64,000 nucleotides of DNA from Brachionus plicatilis (lineage: Eukaryota > Rotifera > Eurotatoria > Ploima > Brachionidae). The translations under genes were made by a program, and so were the position numbers. The notes beneath the pieces are model-generated. The model saw only the letters and a list, made by a program, of their open reading frames with translations, was not told where the DNA came from and ran no database searches. Position 1 is the stretch's first letter. Every line of letters starts with the position of its first letter. Of this stretch, positions 11,650 through 23,371 are shown in pieces. The DNA is taken from NCBI GenBank assembly GCA_010279815.1, contig QEOQ01000462.1, forward strand, positions 101,619 to 165,618. Direction: 5' to 3'.

Positions 11650-11845
11650 TGAGGTCTAAAGCCAAAAACATTAGGTTATCTTTACAAATCCTTAATAGGA
11701 TCAATCTTGGATTATTCTTTTCCTTGTTTAAATTCAATCTCAGAAGCTAACATCAAAAAAATACAAGTTATTCAAAATTCAGCAGTTCGATCTATTTTGA
11801 AGCTCAAATATGATACCCCCTCCAATATTATATACCTAAAGGCCT
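11650..11845 (+). mobile_element. inverted second fragment of the same LINE
   Basis: The plus strand, with frameshifts, reads KSLIGSILDYS, FPCLNSISEANIKKIQVIQN and SAVRSILKLKYDTPSNIIY. It repeats the peptide encoded in the opposite direction at 11500-11560. Oppositely oriented pieces of one LINE side by side suggest a 5' inversion at insertion (twin priming) or two nested insertions. Confidence 0.65.
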
Positions 11846-12861
11846 TCAATGAGCCATTTTCCTAAAGGCCTAAAGGCCATTTTCAGAATGTAACTGTTTA
11901 ATCATTGCTTAATAGTTATCATTTTTTTAATTTACTATAGAATTTAAGTAAAAAATTAATTTTTCAGTTTTTAAATAATGCTTTGGAAGTTGTAGCTCTT
12001 CTTTTATTTAATTTAGCAATAAATTGGTGATGAAGACCAAAAAATGTCATAATTGAAATCTAGTTTAAATTTTGTTAATTCATAAAAAAAAATAAATTTT
12101 CGGAATCCCATTGCCGCCAAGAAGGAAGAGAAATTTCTCAACTTTTATCTTATTTTTTACAATGATATATTTAAGCTTTTTTTCTCAGTAAATAAGTTTG
12201 ATATAAGCAGAAAAAAAATTAAACAAAAATGATGTTTTTTCTATAAGTCAAAAAAAAATTCCGATTTCCGCAAACAAATAATAAAAATTTGAATACTGAT
12301 GCAAGAAATTGCAGAGTATTTTTGGAAAATTGATACATTTAATGTTTTAGAATCTAAAGAAATAAAACACCAATTTTGGGTTTAACTAAAAAGGGTTTTG
12401 AGTGGAGGTATATTAAAACATAGAAAAAAATATATAGAATTGCCAAAAAAAATAATAAAGGATAATCAAAACATAAAAAAATCAAAATAATATAGAAAAA
12501 ATAGATAATATAGGAAATGTAGAAAAAATAAAATTTTAAATGCAAGAGCACACGCATCTTTATTTTTTTTTTCAAGAATTGATTAAAAACAATAAATTAG
12601 TAAAAAATTAAAAAATCAAAAAAATTGTTTCACAATACGAATCAAAAACAATTGAATTACATATTAATGGTTCTGCTTGTTTTTTTTTAGATAATTTATT
12701 AATTATATTAATTTAAGAGTAAGATTTATTGTTTAAAATATTCTATTCTACATTTTATTTTTCAACATAATTGACATTTAAATAATTTTTAATTTCTTTA
12801 TTTTATTTTTCTACATTTTGATATTTCTATATTAAATAAAATTCTATATTTTTTGCCTTCG

Positions 12862-14040
12862 ACCGTAAACTCAGGTTTTATACTGCAAGGTTAAAAAACA
12901 AAAATTTAGTTTAAATGCGGTCATTTAACATGTTTTACGAATTTTTCAAAAATAGTTTTAAATTCTTTTGTAATGTCTCATTTAAATGTGCAAAAAATAA
13001 TTTTTTTCCTCCAAAAAAAAAGTCTAAAATTTATATTCAAAAAATTATCCCTTAGATTATATGCGTACCTTAAATTTGAATTTTCGAATTTAAAAGCGTC
13101 ATTTAGTTCTAAAACTTCACAATTTTTTTTTTCAAAATTTATTTGAATTTTTTTTTAAAATTTTTTCAACATGAATTCAACTCCGACAACTACTAGCCTA
13201 AACTTTAATTCAAAATTCTATGTACTAGCCTAGATGAAATTTCTAGGTGTTAGTTATCAAATTATTTTAAAACAAAAATTATTCTATTTATTGCAAATAA
13301 AAAGAATTAAGAGCCACAAATCGAATTTTTGTATTTTTTTAGAGAAAAAATATTATTTTTGAACATTTAATGAGACATTACAAAAAAAAATTCAATTTTA
13401 GTTCGTCCTTTAAACTATTTTTGAAAAAATTTCGAAACACATGTTAGATGACTGCATTTAAGACATCTTGAAGTTGATGATCAATTCAAAACGTTAATCT
13501 TTAGATATTAAAATAAATCTTTGAATTAATTTAAATGATTTTAATGTAACATGATTAACATGTTATGTAGTTTTAAAAGATAAAACAAAAATGTTGAAAA
13601 AACATTTTCTCAATCCATTGTTAAAATCGATTTTTATATTTAACTGTATTAACCGATTTTTTGTAAAGTTTATTTGAATTTTTTTTTTTCAAAAAAATTT
13701 GTATATATCTAGCATTCAAAATTTAATTTAAAAAAGAAATTCAAATAATGAATTCCAAATAAATAATAAATGAATAAAATTTTACAAAAAATTAGTTGAA
13801 TTAATTAACATCGATTTATCAATGGATTGAGAAAATGTTTTTTCAAGATTTTTTTTGTTTTTTAAATTTACATACCATGTTAATTATGTTACATTAAAAT
13901 TATATTAGATTTTTTTTAATATCTAAAGGTAAACTTTTTAAATTGAAATGATAGTTTGAATAGATCATCAACTTCAAGAAGCCACATTTAAATTGAATTT
14001 TCGTTTATTAACCCCGCAGTTGTATATTCGAATTTACGGT
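12862..14040. repeat. double foldback element: two inverted-repeat units in tandem
   Basis: Outermost arms accgtaaactcaggttttat (12862) and the complement of tgtatattcgaatttacggt (ending 14040) pair imperfectly, including GCAAGGTTAA with TTAACCCCGC. Inside are two adjacent units. Unit one pairs 12911-12995 with 13362-13461 (atgcggtcatttaacatg). Unit two pairs 13465-13650 with 13795-13985 (cttgaagttgatgatc, then acattttctcaatccattg). No ORF is present. A partial copy of the right end (cttcgaatttacggtatatt) recurs near 14382. Confidence 0.6.
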
Positions 14041-14163
14041 AGGTTTTTTTTTATAATAATTGAATAAAAAATATATATTTTAAAAAAAAAAATATAATTG
14101 TTAAATTTGTAAAAAATTATTAAAAAAATAAAAAAATAAGAAAAAATTTTTCTAATATAAAAC

Positions 14164-14203
14164 GATCGACGCATTTCGACCAAAAGTGGCCTTCTTCAGG
14201 ATC
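14164..14203 (-). ncRNA. hammerhead-ribozyme-like motif, copy C
   Basis: On the minus strand the order is stem I GATC, core CTGAAGA, stem II GGCC-loop-GGTC, core GAA, the hexamer ATGCGT, cleavage-site C, then stem I partner GATC. All invariant hammerhead core positions are present. Stem I is a perfect 4-bp GATC/GATC, different in sequence from the copy at 30866, so pairing is kept while bases differ. The stem III hexamer has no loop, so activity would need a dimer, as proposed for minimal hammerheads of Penelope-like retroelements. Cleavage is not shown. Confidence 0.5.
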
Positions 14204-14578
14204 TAAATTCTGAGAATAATTTTGATTAGTTTTTAAAAAATTTTTAAAAAATAAATAAGAGATAAAAAGGAGATAATTTTTCTTGAAAAGAATATAAAAA
14301 TATATTATGAAAATATCTTTATAAATCAAATATTAAGAATTAAAATTTCAAGAAAATGAAAATTAATCGGGTTAATTGTATCTTCGAATTTACGGTATAT
14401 TTTTTTTTATGTTTTGATAGATCACCGTTTTGAGTATTTTAAGTTTTTTTTTTGTTTCAAAATTTACAACTCTAGTAATTTTCAGTGCTAAAAAAATGAA
14501 CTGAATTTTAATTAGATATAAAATTCAATTTTTTTGACAAAAATATTTAAAAATAATTTTAAAAAATACATAAAAAAA

Positions 14579-15113
14579 GAATTTTAAAAAAATTAATTTT
14601 AAAATTTTTAATTAAAATTTTTGAAGAGGAAAAAAATAAAATTCAAAATTTGAGTGAAGAATTTGTTTTAGAATTAGATTTTAAATTTTAATTCAAAATT
14701 TTGGGTAAGAAAAAAATTAATTAATACACAAAAAAAGATTTAAGTACCATATTAAAAAGCAGAATAAAAAAAACAATTTTAAAAAAATTAATTTTAAAAT
14801 TTTTAATTAAAATTTTTGAAGAGGAAAAAAATAAAATTCAAAATTTGAGTGAAGAATTTGTTTTAGAATTAGATTTTAAATTTTAATTCAAAATTTTGGG
14901 TAAGAAAAAAATTAATTAATACACAAAAAAAGATTTAAGTACCATATTAAAAAGCAGAATAAAAAAAACAATTTTAAAAAAATTAATTTTAAAATTTTTA
15001 ATTAAAATTTTTGAAGAGGAAAAAAATAAAATTCAAAATTTGAGTGAAGAATTTGTTTTAGAATTAGATTTTAAATTTTAATTCAAAATTTTGTGTAAGA
15101 GAAAAATTAATTA
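14579..15113. repeat. 195-bp tandem repeat, about 2.7 copies
   Basis: The landmark gaagaggaaaaaaataaaat starts at 14623, 14818 and 15013, a period of exactly 195 bp twice. Copies two and three are almost identical, and the last ends with a few changes (gtgtaagagaaaa). The unit has no ORF and is about 85% A/T. It lies inside the DDI1 intron. Confidence 0.85.
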
Positions 15114-15779
15114 AATTTAATTTAATTTTAAGAATTAACTTTAAATTTAAAATTGAGAAAATAAATGTCAATTTGTTAATGTGGCTCAACCCGTCAATAC
15201 CAAACTATGCATTAATTTTTTTCGATTTGGAAATCGAATGAGTAAAATGATTGATGCACAAAGTTTAGCTAAGAATGCCGAGGATTAATTAATTATCTCT
15301 CGATGAATGAAAAGCTCAAGCTCATAGATTAAACATTAATAAAGATAAACTAATAGTGAATAGATGTACAAAAAAGTACATGATTTCTACATTAGAACTC
15401 TTTCTTTATGTAAACGGGCTTTATTTGCCCGTGGAACATAAAACACCAGCTAGAAATTATCTGTTCAATTACGCAATAGGCTTAATTATATTTGGCAAAG
15501 CGTCCAGGGTGCTGCCATAATTAAGCATATTTAGATTCGATTAGCAGCAAAGCCAAATGCGAAATAACAAATCAATATAAGTTTAGAAAAAAAGAACAAA
15601 AAATGTTAGTTTAAATAAAATGCCTCAAAGTTTGATTAGCTTTGATTTATAACTTTTTATCATTGTGAGCAGAATTCGATTCTGAAAAAAAAAAAAAATA
15701 AAAAATATTCTCTCTTTTTATTACTTTTTGTTGCCTCTAAAAAAATCTAATTAATTTCCAGTTCCAGAGTGGCTAGAGA

Positions 15780-16529
15780 ATGCATTCTACGGTTCAGACG
15801 GGCCTATTTACGCCCAATATATACAACTGTGAGCACAACATGTACAGTCCGAATGGGGGACACAACCGCGCCAACCAGTACCACTTGCCGCCCCACCACC
15901 ACCACCTGAACTACCAGCGGAGCCACGCCAAAGACGCGTCAGTCCACTCGAGCCTGCTCGGCATCAATGTCCTGCACGGCTCGCACACCGAAGGCCTCAA
16001 CAAACCAGACTCGCATCCCAGCTCCAAAAACAACCTGTCCGCTTCCAACATCACATTTTCGAGCAACAGGAACCTTTCTTCCGAGTCCAATCTCAAGCGG
16101 CACCAGAGCTCTGTGTCAATCTCGAGCGTGACCAAAATGAAAAATTCAAGTGAACAAAATGTGGACACTGGGCCAGATGAGAAAAAAAATTTCTTCGACT
16201 ACACAAAGCCATGCGGTTTTCTCACACTAGTGCTCGGATCTGTGCTCCTGGTCCTAAGTTTGGTGTTCTTTGTTCTGGTGTTGTCGAAGCGAGTGTGCAA
16301 GATGGCGGATACGTGCGCCAACGCGGTTGTTATCTTAGGGGCAGTTAGCTTTTTGGTCATTGGCATAGTCATGATATTTTTTGGCCTAGTGATTGTGGTC
16401 TATTCGAAGAGGGACACGCAGACAAAGGTGATTGTGGCCAGAGCCAGCCAGTTTGATGGAATGGCCAACAGAGAACACAGCGAATCGAACAAAAACCACG
16501 CAAGTCTGCCCTTGCTGAGCAATAATTGA
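15780..16529 (+). CDS. two-transmembrane protein of unknown function, nested in DDI1 intron
   Basis: The 249-residue ORF is much GC-richer than its surroundings, which supports real coding. The N-terminal 140 residues are hydrophilic and low-complexity (HHHH at 39-42, Ser/Asn-rich 80-125). Two membrane segments follow at about 146-169 and 183-208, separated by a short Cys-containing loop (KRVCKMADTCAN), then a polar tail ending LPLLSNN. The start is the first ATG after an in-frame TAG at 15774. An acceptor-like TTAATTTCCAG ends at 15761, so a 5' UTR exon probably lies upstream. AATAAATAAA signals lie near 16665. The topology resembles small two-pass TMEM proteins, but I recognise no family. 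It runs opposite to DDI1. Confidence 0.75.
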   Translation: MHSTVQTGLFTPNIYNCEHNMYSPNGGHNRANQYHLPPHHHHLNYQRSHAKDASVHSSLLGINVLHGSHTEGLNKPDSHPSSKNNLSASNITFSSNRNLSSESNLKRHQSSVSISSVTKMKNSSEQNVDTGPDEKKNFFDYTKPCGFLTLVLGSVLLVLSLVFFVLVLSKRVCKMADTCANAVVILGAVSFLVIGIVMIFFGLVIVVYSKRDTQTKVIVARASQFDGMANREHSESNKNHASLPLLSNN

Positions 16530-16738
16530 CACCTAGTTTGGATCATTCCTTCGAAAGCTTAAAAAGCCCAGCAAATATGTTCCAAACAGAAATTGTTTAA
16601 GATTAAAGAATTTACTCAAAGATAAACTCATGCCAGCTTACCAACTAATTGTATATATCAATTAATGAATAAATAAATTTTTATATCAAATTAAAATACT
16701 TTTACTATTTTTAATCCTTTGTCAACTAACAAGGCCTA

Positions 16739-16939
16739 ATGACAATGAATCAGTCAAAGTCAAGTCTGGGACTTGAGGAATTTAGGAAATTACGAAATTT
16801 TTCAGGTATGTCATCAGGACCGGTTGGACGTCTTTTTTCAAGATCAGGATACATCAATAGACCACACAGATCAAGACTAACAGTAAGCAATCTTGAGGCA
16901 AAAACATTATTATGCAGCAATGTGAATTGGGCAAATTGA
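16739..16939 (+). CDS. small ORF of balanced composition, unknown
   Basis: A 66-residue frame begins MTMNQSKSSLGLEEFRKL and continues into a basic, Ser/Gly-rich part (FSGMSSGPVGRLFSRSGY). Its base composition is nearer to coding DNA than the flanks. It lies just after the probable poly(A) site of the upstream two-TM gene. No family is recognised. It could be a separate small gene, an exon of a transcript I cannot trace, or chance. Confidence 0.3.
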   Translation: MTMNQSKSSLGLEEFRKLRNFSGMSSGPVGRLFSRSGYINRPHRSRLTVSNLEAKTLLCSNVNWAN

Positions 16940-19240
16940 AGTTTGAGTTAAAGATCAAAATATAAATTGTAATATTTTTTTTAAATAATAGCGAGAAAAT
17001 AAATTTTTTAAAAGAAATTACTTGACTTTTCATGTCAAGTTTATTTTCATATTTAAAATTTAAAATGTGTCTTTTTATTGAACTTTAATAGTTTTAAATA
17101 TTTTAATTGATTTTAATGAAAACTTACTTTTAAAGACAAAAAAATTAAATTTTTTCAATTTATAATTTTTTTAAGTGGAAAAATAGAATTATTTCAGTTT
17201 GAATGAATGGATATAAAAAGTATAAATTTGAATTTGTGAATTAACTTAACGTGAATTATTTAAATTATTGATTGTTTTTGTTAAATAAATTAGAGATCAA
17301 TCATTTTCATGTTAATTTGATACTGAACCTTTAATAGGCATAACATGTCTAGCAATGTTTAGTATTTATTTCTTAAAAATTATCAAAATTATTAGATTAA
17401 TTAAGTTTTTAAAATTTTAAATGATCGCTCTGATCTTAAAATTTGATCTCAAACTTCAATTTGCCGTGAATTGTTAGATATTTAGTTACAGAGTTGTTTA
17501 ACAGTCACAAGTCTCAAGTCAAGTCCAAGTCCGGATTTTTTTTTTTCATTAGTCCGGACTTGGACTTTTTTTTGTGACTTTTAAACAACTCTGTTTAGTT
17601 GTTTTATTTAGTAAAAAAAAATGAAAAAATAAACTGATTATCAAATAATTTTTATTTTAACTTAGATTTGTTGTATTAAAGAAATCATTTTAAATAAATT
17701 TAAAATAAACTTTAAACAAAAATACATCTAAAGTCATTGACTTAGATTTTTGACTTAAGCACTAGTCTGGACATTTTTTTATTAAATTTAACTTATTTAA
17801 CATTCATTATTATAAAATTTTAGTTTTTTTTCTAAAAAAAAAATATAAGACGATTGACACTTTGTATATAAAGTTTTTTATTTCTAATAAATTCAACAAT
17901 GGACTGAATACAGTGCTTTTATAAAAGACCCAGAATTACCTAAATTACGTAGTTTTCCATTATTTTTAGTAAGCTTTCGTGATTACTAAAAATAATGAAT
18001 TATTTTTACTTAAAGAGTTTAATTTTAAAAGTATGTAAGATTTATTTTTTTAATTATTTTAATTATGCTTCCAAGATTTATATATAATTAAAAATTTTTT
18101 TTGAAAACTTTCCTATGATGCTCAATCTAATTAAATACTAAATCAATTAAAAACATTTCATTTTATTTTTTAAAAAAAGTCTCAAACTTTAATAGCACAT
18201 TAACCTTAAAAAACTTGATTTTATAATCAAGCTTTAAAACACATCTCTAGAGCATATATAGAATTTATGATAAAATCAGTAATTAGAGTATTATAAAAAT
18301 AAATAAGGTTTTACGATTTTTTTTATTTTAAGTCAATATTTTGGAGTCAAATTGGGGAAACTTAGTTAAAGGTGCAATAGTATCTAACATTAAACTTAAA
18401 GCTTAGTAGGAAATAGATAAAAATATCATAAAAAAATTAATTTTTTTTATTGTCACACAATTTTACAAAAAAGAAATTTTTCATATTCAAAGTTTTAGAA
18501 ATTATTACAAAAGCAATTAATTAATTTTTATAATAAAATTGAAGGCTAGATGATTAAAATTTTAATTAGTAAAAATAACCTTCTAATCTGCTACTATTTA
18601 TTATTCTTTTTTACAACTTTTATAAAAAAATAATTAATTAAAATTTTTTTATTTTTGATATTGTCAGATTGATGCTTTCTTTAAACACGGCCTCAATCAT
18701 GAAATAAAAAGAAGCAATCTAAATTTTTAATTATTTTTATCGTAAATAAACATTTAAATAATGCTAAATTTAATAAATTTGTAATATAGCTTTTAATCGA
18801 AACAGTTTTATGTATTTTTTTAATATCAAAATTAATTGAAGCCTAAAATAAACAAAAATTTATTCAAAAACACTTATGCAATCAATCTTCATGGCATTTT
18901 ATTGATAGATTGAACGAATTTTTTCGCTGAAAGATAATTCCCATCGATATTTAATTTATTTGATAATTTATTAGCAATTATATAATCCTTGCGTGGTAAT
19001 TTATCATTTTAAATTAATAAAAGTTCAATTTAGATTGATTTTTTCAAAAAAAAAAAAAATTTAAAGGTAGAATTATTCTCTCAATTTACTTACAATTGAA
19101 TGCAAATAATTGAAAAAAAATTTTTTAATCTAAAATTTAATTTTTTTAAATTTGAAATCGATGACACAAAATTTTAACATTACACATTGTTATACCCCAT
19201 TTTTTCATTTTTTTTTCAAATATCGAATATTAAAAATAAC
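16940..19240. other. gene-free stretch with one MITE
   Basis: Apart from the hAT-like MITE at 17489-17593, this stretch shows only AT-rich sequence without an ORF or repeat I can define. Confidence 0.4.
17489..17593. mobile_element. hAT-like MITE with CAGAGTTGTTT ends
   Basis: Termini CAGAGTTGTTTAACAGTCAC and the complement of gtgacttttaaacaactctg are inverted repeats around a palindromic core (aagtccggat...agtccggactt). Flanking octamers tttagtta and tttagttg match at seven of eight positions, as expected for an 8-bp hAT target duplication. A larger sibling lies at 45593-45797 and partial ones at 37550-37592 and 55692-55765. Confidence 0.7.
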
Positions 19241-19249
19241 AAATTTTTA

Positions 19250-19480
19250 ATTTTATAATAATAATTTGAAAAAAAATTATTTCTATTATAAAAAATATTC
19301 CTCTTTATTTATTTAAATTTTTATTATTAAATTTTATTCTTTCTTTCAGTCTTAAAACCTGAAGAAGGCCATTTAATCGAAACGCGTCGTGACAATTAAA
19401 TTTTTATTCGAAAGTTTTTTCAAAGAAATATTTTTTAAAAAATAATTGTTATTTCTAATTATTAATCCACCTTAATCCAC
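19250..19480 (+). repeat. dispersed repeat carrying hammerhead-like motif, copy A
   Basis: About 200 bp align by eye with 30780-30975, including cagtcttaaaacctgaagaa, the CGAAACGCGTCGT segment and a downstream TTTTTATTCGAAAGTTTTTT. The shared length and the ribozyme-like core suggest a dispersed retroelement end, possibly of a Penelope-like element. No reverse transcriptase is adjacent. Confidence 0.5.
19356..19393 (+). ncRNA. hammerhead-ribozyme-like motif, copy A (degenerate stem II)
   Basis: The core CTGAAGA, then GAA, the palindromic ACGCGT and cleavage-site C are intact. Stem II reads GGCC-ATTT-AATC, which pairs only at its base, and stem I retains two pairs. It is probably an inactive relative of copy B at 30866. 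Confidence 0.4.
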
Positions 19481-20073
19481 CTTTTAAAATTTTTTAACAC
19501 TTACTCTTGAAAATCAAGTATAATTTAAATAGAAACAATAAATTTAATCTGAACGAGCTTTTGGTCGGTAAAGAACACTAATATATAATATGTAATTTAA
19601 AAAATAATAACTATTTAAATTAAATTTTTAGATATCTTTTACTTCAATAAAAGATGAAATTAAGGAATATTATAAATTTTATTAAGATTTTGTCGTAAAA
19701 AAAAATGTAGTGTAAATTTTAGGATATTTTAATTTAGAACTGGATTATTAATTGCTTTTACTAATTTATTTCGAAAAATTCAATATTTTTTTATTTTTTA
19801 TTTTAACTAATTTTTATTCATTTTTAATTATTTTAATTAATTTTCTTTACATTTTTAATATTCAGAATTTTTATTTAGAAATTAAATAAATTTTATATAA
19901 CTAGTTACGTCTAGTTGCCCGATTTAATTTCTTCAAAGCAAAAAGGATATAGCTTTTGTCGGCAAATTGAAGTTTCATATCAAATGTTAAGATCAAAACG
20001 ATCATTTAAAATTTTAAAAACCTAATTAATCTAATGATTTTGATAATTTTTACGAAACAAATACTAAAAATTT

Positions 20074-20420
20074 CTAGACATGTTGTGTTTCGAGTCTTGG
20101 CCCACGTTGAAAGTAAAGATTTTTAATTTAATTCAGCATTAACAACAGAGTTTCTGTCAAAAAAATAAAAATTATTTTTTTGAATTTTACATTTGACCCA
20201 GCGCTGTAAATTGAATACAAAGAAAAATTAGAAAAATTATTATTTGATTTTTTATTTTTTGGAAAAATCTCAAGCTTAAATGCCGAACTAAATTTAAAAA
20301 TCTTTACTTTCAACTTGGGCCAAGACTCGAAACACAACTTTGACGCATGCGGTGTAAGTTAAGAACGTTTTAACATGGGCGAGATGGTGTTTATTGCCTG
20401 CGTCAAAGTTGTGTTTCGGG
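20074..20420. repeat. foldback element with about 45-bp arms plus a third arm
   Basis: The left arm (ttgtgtttcgagtcttggcc, then cacgttgaaagtaaagat) is the near-perfect complement of 20296-20338. A third piece at 20395-20425 (gcgtcaaagttgtgtttcgg) is again complementary to 20320-20345, so the right arm can pair either way. The third arm and its neighbour are GC-richer than the region. No ORF is present. Confidence 0.6.
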
Positions 20421-21809
20421 TTCTGAGCCTACAATATCGAACGAGGGAATACGGTATTAAAATCAATTAAAAATTTTAAATATATTTGAGTTCGTTTTTG
20501 TATAAAAAAGGATATTTTAAAATTTTAGCTTAGAAAAAGTAGGTTTACTCTATTAAGTGAAACCCTAAGCTCAATAAAACTTAGTCCCTTTATTTTATAA
20601 ATAAAAAGTTCATTTTAAAATCAAGTGTCGAAAGGAAAATGTTTCAGTGATAAAAAATAAATAAAATTAACGAAAAAATATTTAATCAAATCTTTTAACA
20701 AACAATAATTTCAATATCTTTTTTCTTTAGTTTTTATTCTCATTAGATGTAAGCTTAATATTTTAACAAAATTAAATTATCTTGGCTTTTATAAATCAAA
20801 ATTTCCAATAAATGAATTAATCTCTATTAATTTAAATGGTACCTTTTTGGTTTAAAAATTTAAAAAATAATTTAAAAAATTTTAAAAAAATTAATAATTA
20901 ATAATGTTTAAAATAATTTAAAAAAAAATCAAAACAACGAGGCTAATTTTGAGTTTGACATTAATATTTGAATGACATTGAAAAATATTTTTAAAGATTC
21001 AACAAAAATATTTCCTTTTTGAAAATTAAAAATTTCAGCCTTAAATAAATTTTTACAAGGATTTTAAGACAAAAAATATAATACCAATATCAATAAGGTT
21101 TTATTTGATTAATGATTTGATTGATTTAAAAAATCTTGTTTTGTTTAAAAAGTGCAATATTGAATTGCTGAAATTTTTATTTTTCATTTTAAATTTTCAA
21201 AAAAAGAAATATTTTTGTTCAATTTTTATCAACGCCTTTTTGAAAAATTATTTTTTGTCTCCACTTAATGTGATAACATTTAAAATAATAATTATAAAAT
21301 GATTGATGGAAAAATGGTAAAACTTCGATTTTGAGTTGTCTTAGAGAATGTTTTAAAAAAATAATTATTAAATAAATTTTTAATAATTATTTTTAAAATT
21401 AGAAAAAGGATTTTCATACTTTGTTCTTTTACTTAATATTTTAAAATAAAATCTTAATCAAAACCTAAAATTAATTTTTTTAAATAACCTTAGGATCATA
21501 GAAAAAATATTTTAATATTTTTGCATGATCTGGATTTTTTTAAGTCTTAAAATCAGATATTTAAAATAATTACTTTTCAATTTAAAACCGTTTTGTAGTA
21601 TTTTTAATAAAAAAATAATAATTTAAATAAAATATTTTTATTAATACCTCTTCATTCATCAGCAAGCAGTGTTTTGACAAAAAAATACAAAAAAATTTCA
21701 GGCATTATCTGTGTTAAAATATCTGTAAGTGTTTAAACGCAGATGATATTTACTTTCGATAAAGAATATTTATACATTAAAAGATAAAAAATAATTTATT
21801 AAATCAATG

Positions 21810-22634
21810 TTATAAAAAAATTTCGTCACAGCCTAAAAATTTACTAGACGATCCAGAGCTGAGACCCCGGTACCTATAAGGCCTTTCTAATCTAGAATTA
21901 CCATACTTAAACTTGGACTCGGTTCGATTAAAATCATAAAAATTGTAAGCACCACAGCTGTTTTTATTATCTAATAAAAATGGTGAATTTGGCGTCCCTT
22001 TTGAATCAGTGCTCCTGTAGCTGCCAAGTCTTGACCCCACTTGATCATTTGTCACCATAAATCTTGGCAATTCCTCATAAGCAAACGGGCACACACGCTC
22101 TGACACTAAATGTGGCGATGCTAGAATACCACTCTTTATGCAGCACATATCTGAATCTGATTTTTTCATTTTTTGCTCAGTGCCCACATCAGACATGTTC
22201 GAACTACTGTGTGCCATGGCCAACAAGCTGATGTCATATTTGTAAAAGTTGATGCACCCGTGTGACAACAAACAAAATCCAAATACACACACTAGAATTA
22301 TAATTACAAAATAGACTTTATCACTGGAACAAAGCAGAATGCTGAAAAAGAATGTAAAGCACTTTGACTGAATTATGTTGAGATGAGCGGTGTCTTGGTC
22401 CACTTGGTTATCAGTGATGAAATCTTTAAAGCTACAGTAGAGCTTGAGATACAAATTCGAGTCGGGATTATTAGTGTTTATGTAATGGGTGAAATTTTTG
22501 TCTTTAAGGATCAAATGTGATGATTTGGTGAAGTCACCGTTTAAAAAATGGTTCAAAATAATCAAAAACGAGACCATGAACACAAATAGTCCGATCAGCA
22601 TAAAGAAATAGGCAAATTTGGCCTTGCGGTTCAT
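21810..22634 (-). CDS. two-transmembrane protein of unknown function, nested in DDI1 intron
   Basis: The 274-residue ORF starts at an ATG just after an acceptor-like TTATTTAG, so a 5' UTR exon is likely. A membrane segment at about 8-28 is followed by a lumenal or extracellular loop with N-glycosylation sites (KNFTH) and cysteines. A hydrophobic stretch at 91-102 and a second membrane segment at 107-126 come next. The tail is about 145 residues, polar, with Cys pair MCCIK and Tyr/Ser-rich segments (LGSYRSTDSKGTPNS). Base composition is coding-like. The overall plan resembles small tetraspan-type or LHFPL-like proteins, but no diagnostic motif is present, so no family is assigned. It is on the same strand as DDI1, inside its long intron. 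Confidence 0.7.
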   Translation of the reverse strand: MNRKAKFAYFFMLIGLFVFMVSFLIILNHFLNGDFTKSSHLILKDKNFTHYINTNNPDSNLYLKLYCSFKDFITDNQVDQDTAHLNIIQSKCFTFFFSILLCSSDKVYFVIIILVCVFGFCLLSHGCINFYKYDISLLAMAHSSSNMSDVGTEQKMKKSDSDMCCIKSGILASPHLVSERVCPFAYEELPRFMVTNDQVGSRLGSYRSTDSKGTPNSPFLLDNKNSCGAYNFYDFNRTESKFKYGNSRLERPYRYRGLSSGSSSKFLGCDEIFL

Positions 22635-23371
22635 TTTCTAAATAAGTTAATGCCAAATAAAATCTTTAGAGAAAATAATTGGTTTTTTTCAACATTATTA
22701 TTTTTTTTTTTACTATTTATAAGTAGCATAAATGCTTTTAATTATATATAATTTACCTAATAAATATTTACCAACAAAAAAACTGTTTTAATTAGATTTT
22801 TTATATTTAAAAAATATTGTTTATATCTATTGATTAATTTACTATTTGTGCCTTAGGAACCTTGATATTAAAATAGATCTTAATGATAAATGCTGTTTCA
22901 CATTAAAAATGTCATAACATAGATAATCAAAAAGTATGTTCTCCATATTGTATGCTTGTTATCTAAATCGGCAACAAAAAATAACAAAAATCTAACATAT
23001 CTAACATATGCTTGAAATCGTTAATCGCTACTATTTTAAATTTATTAGTTTATAAAAAATTTAATAAATTTCCTAGTAAAATATTGTTTCTAATTTGAAC
23101 AATTAATTAAAAATAACACTAGGCATCAGAAATTAATTTAGAGCTTGATCCAACAATATAGGAAATAATAAAAATGCAAGCTACATAATTGAATCACAAA
23201 AAAACAAAATTTTTTATAAATAAAAATAATCTTTTAAGTTACTTTTATTTTTTCAAAAATAAACATGTGCTTCAATCAGATAGTTTTTTTTCAGACTTGA
23301 TAAATTAAGTCTGAGAAGATTATGTAATTTTATACTCAATTTTTTATAAAAAAGTTCTATATGAAAATTTG
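22635..23371. other. gene-free stretch
   Basis: AT-rich sequence between the two-TM gene and the MITE at 23372; no supportable feature. Confidence 0.4.
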
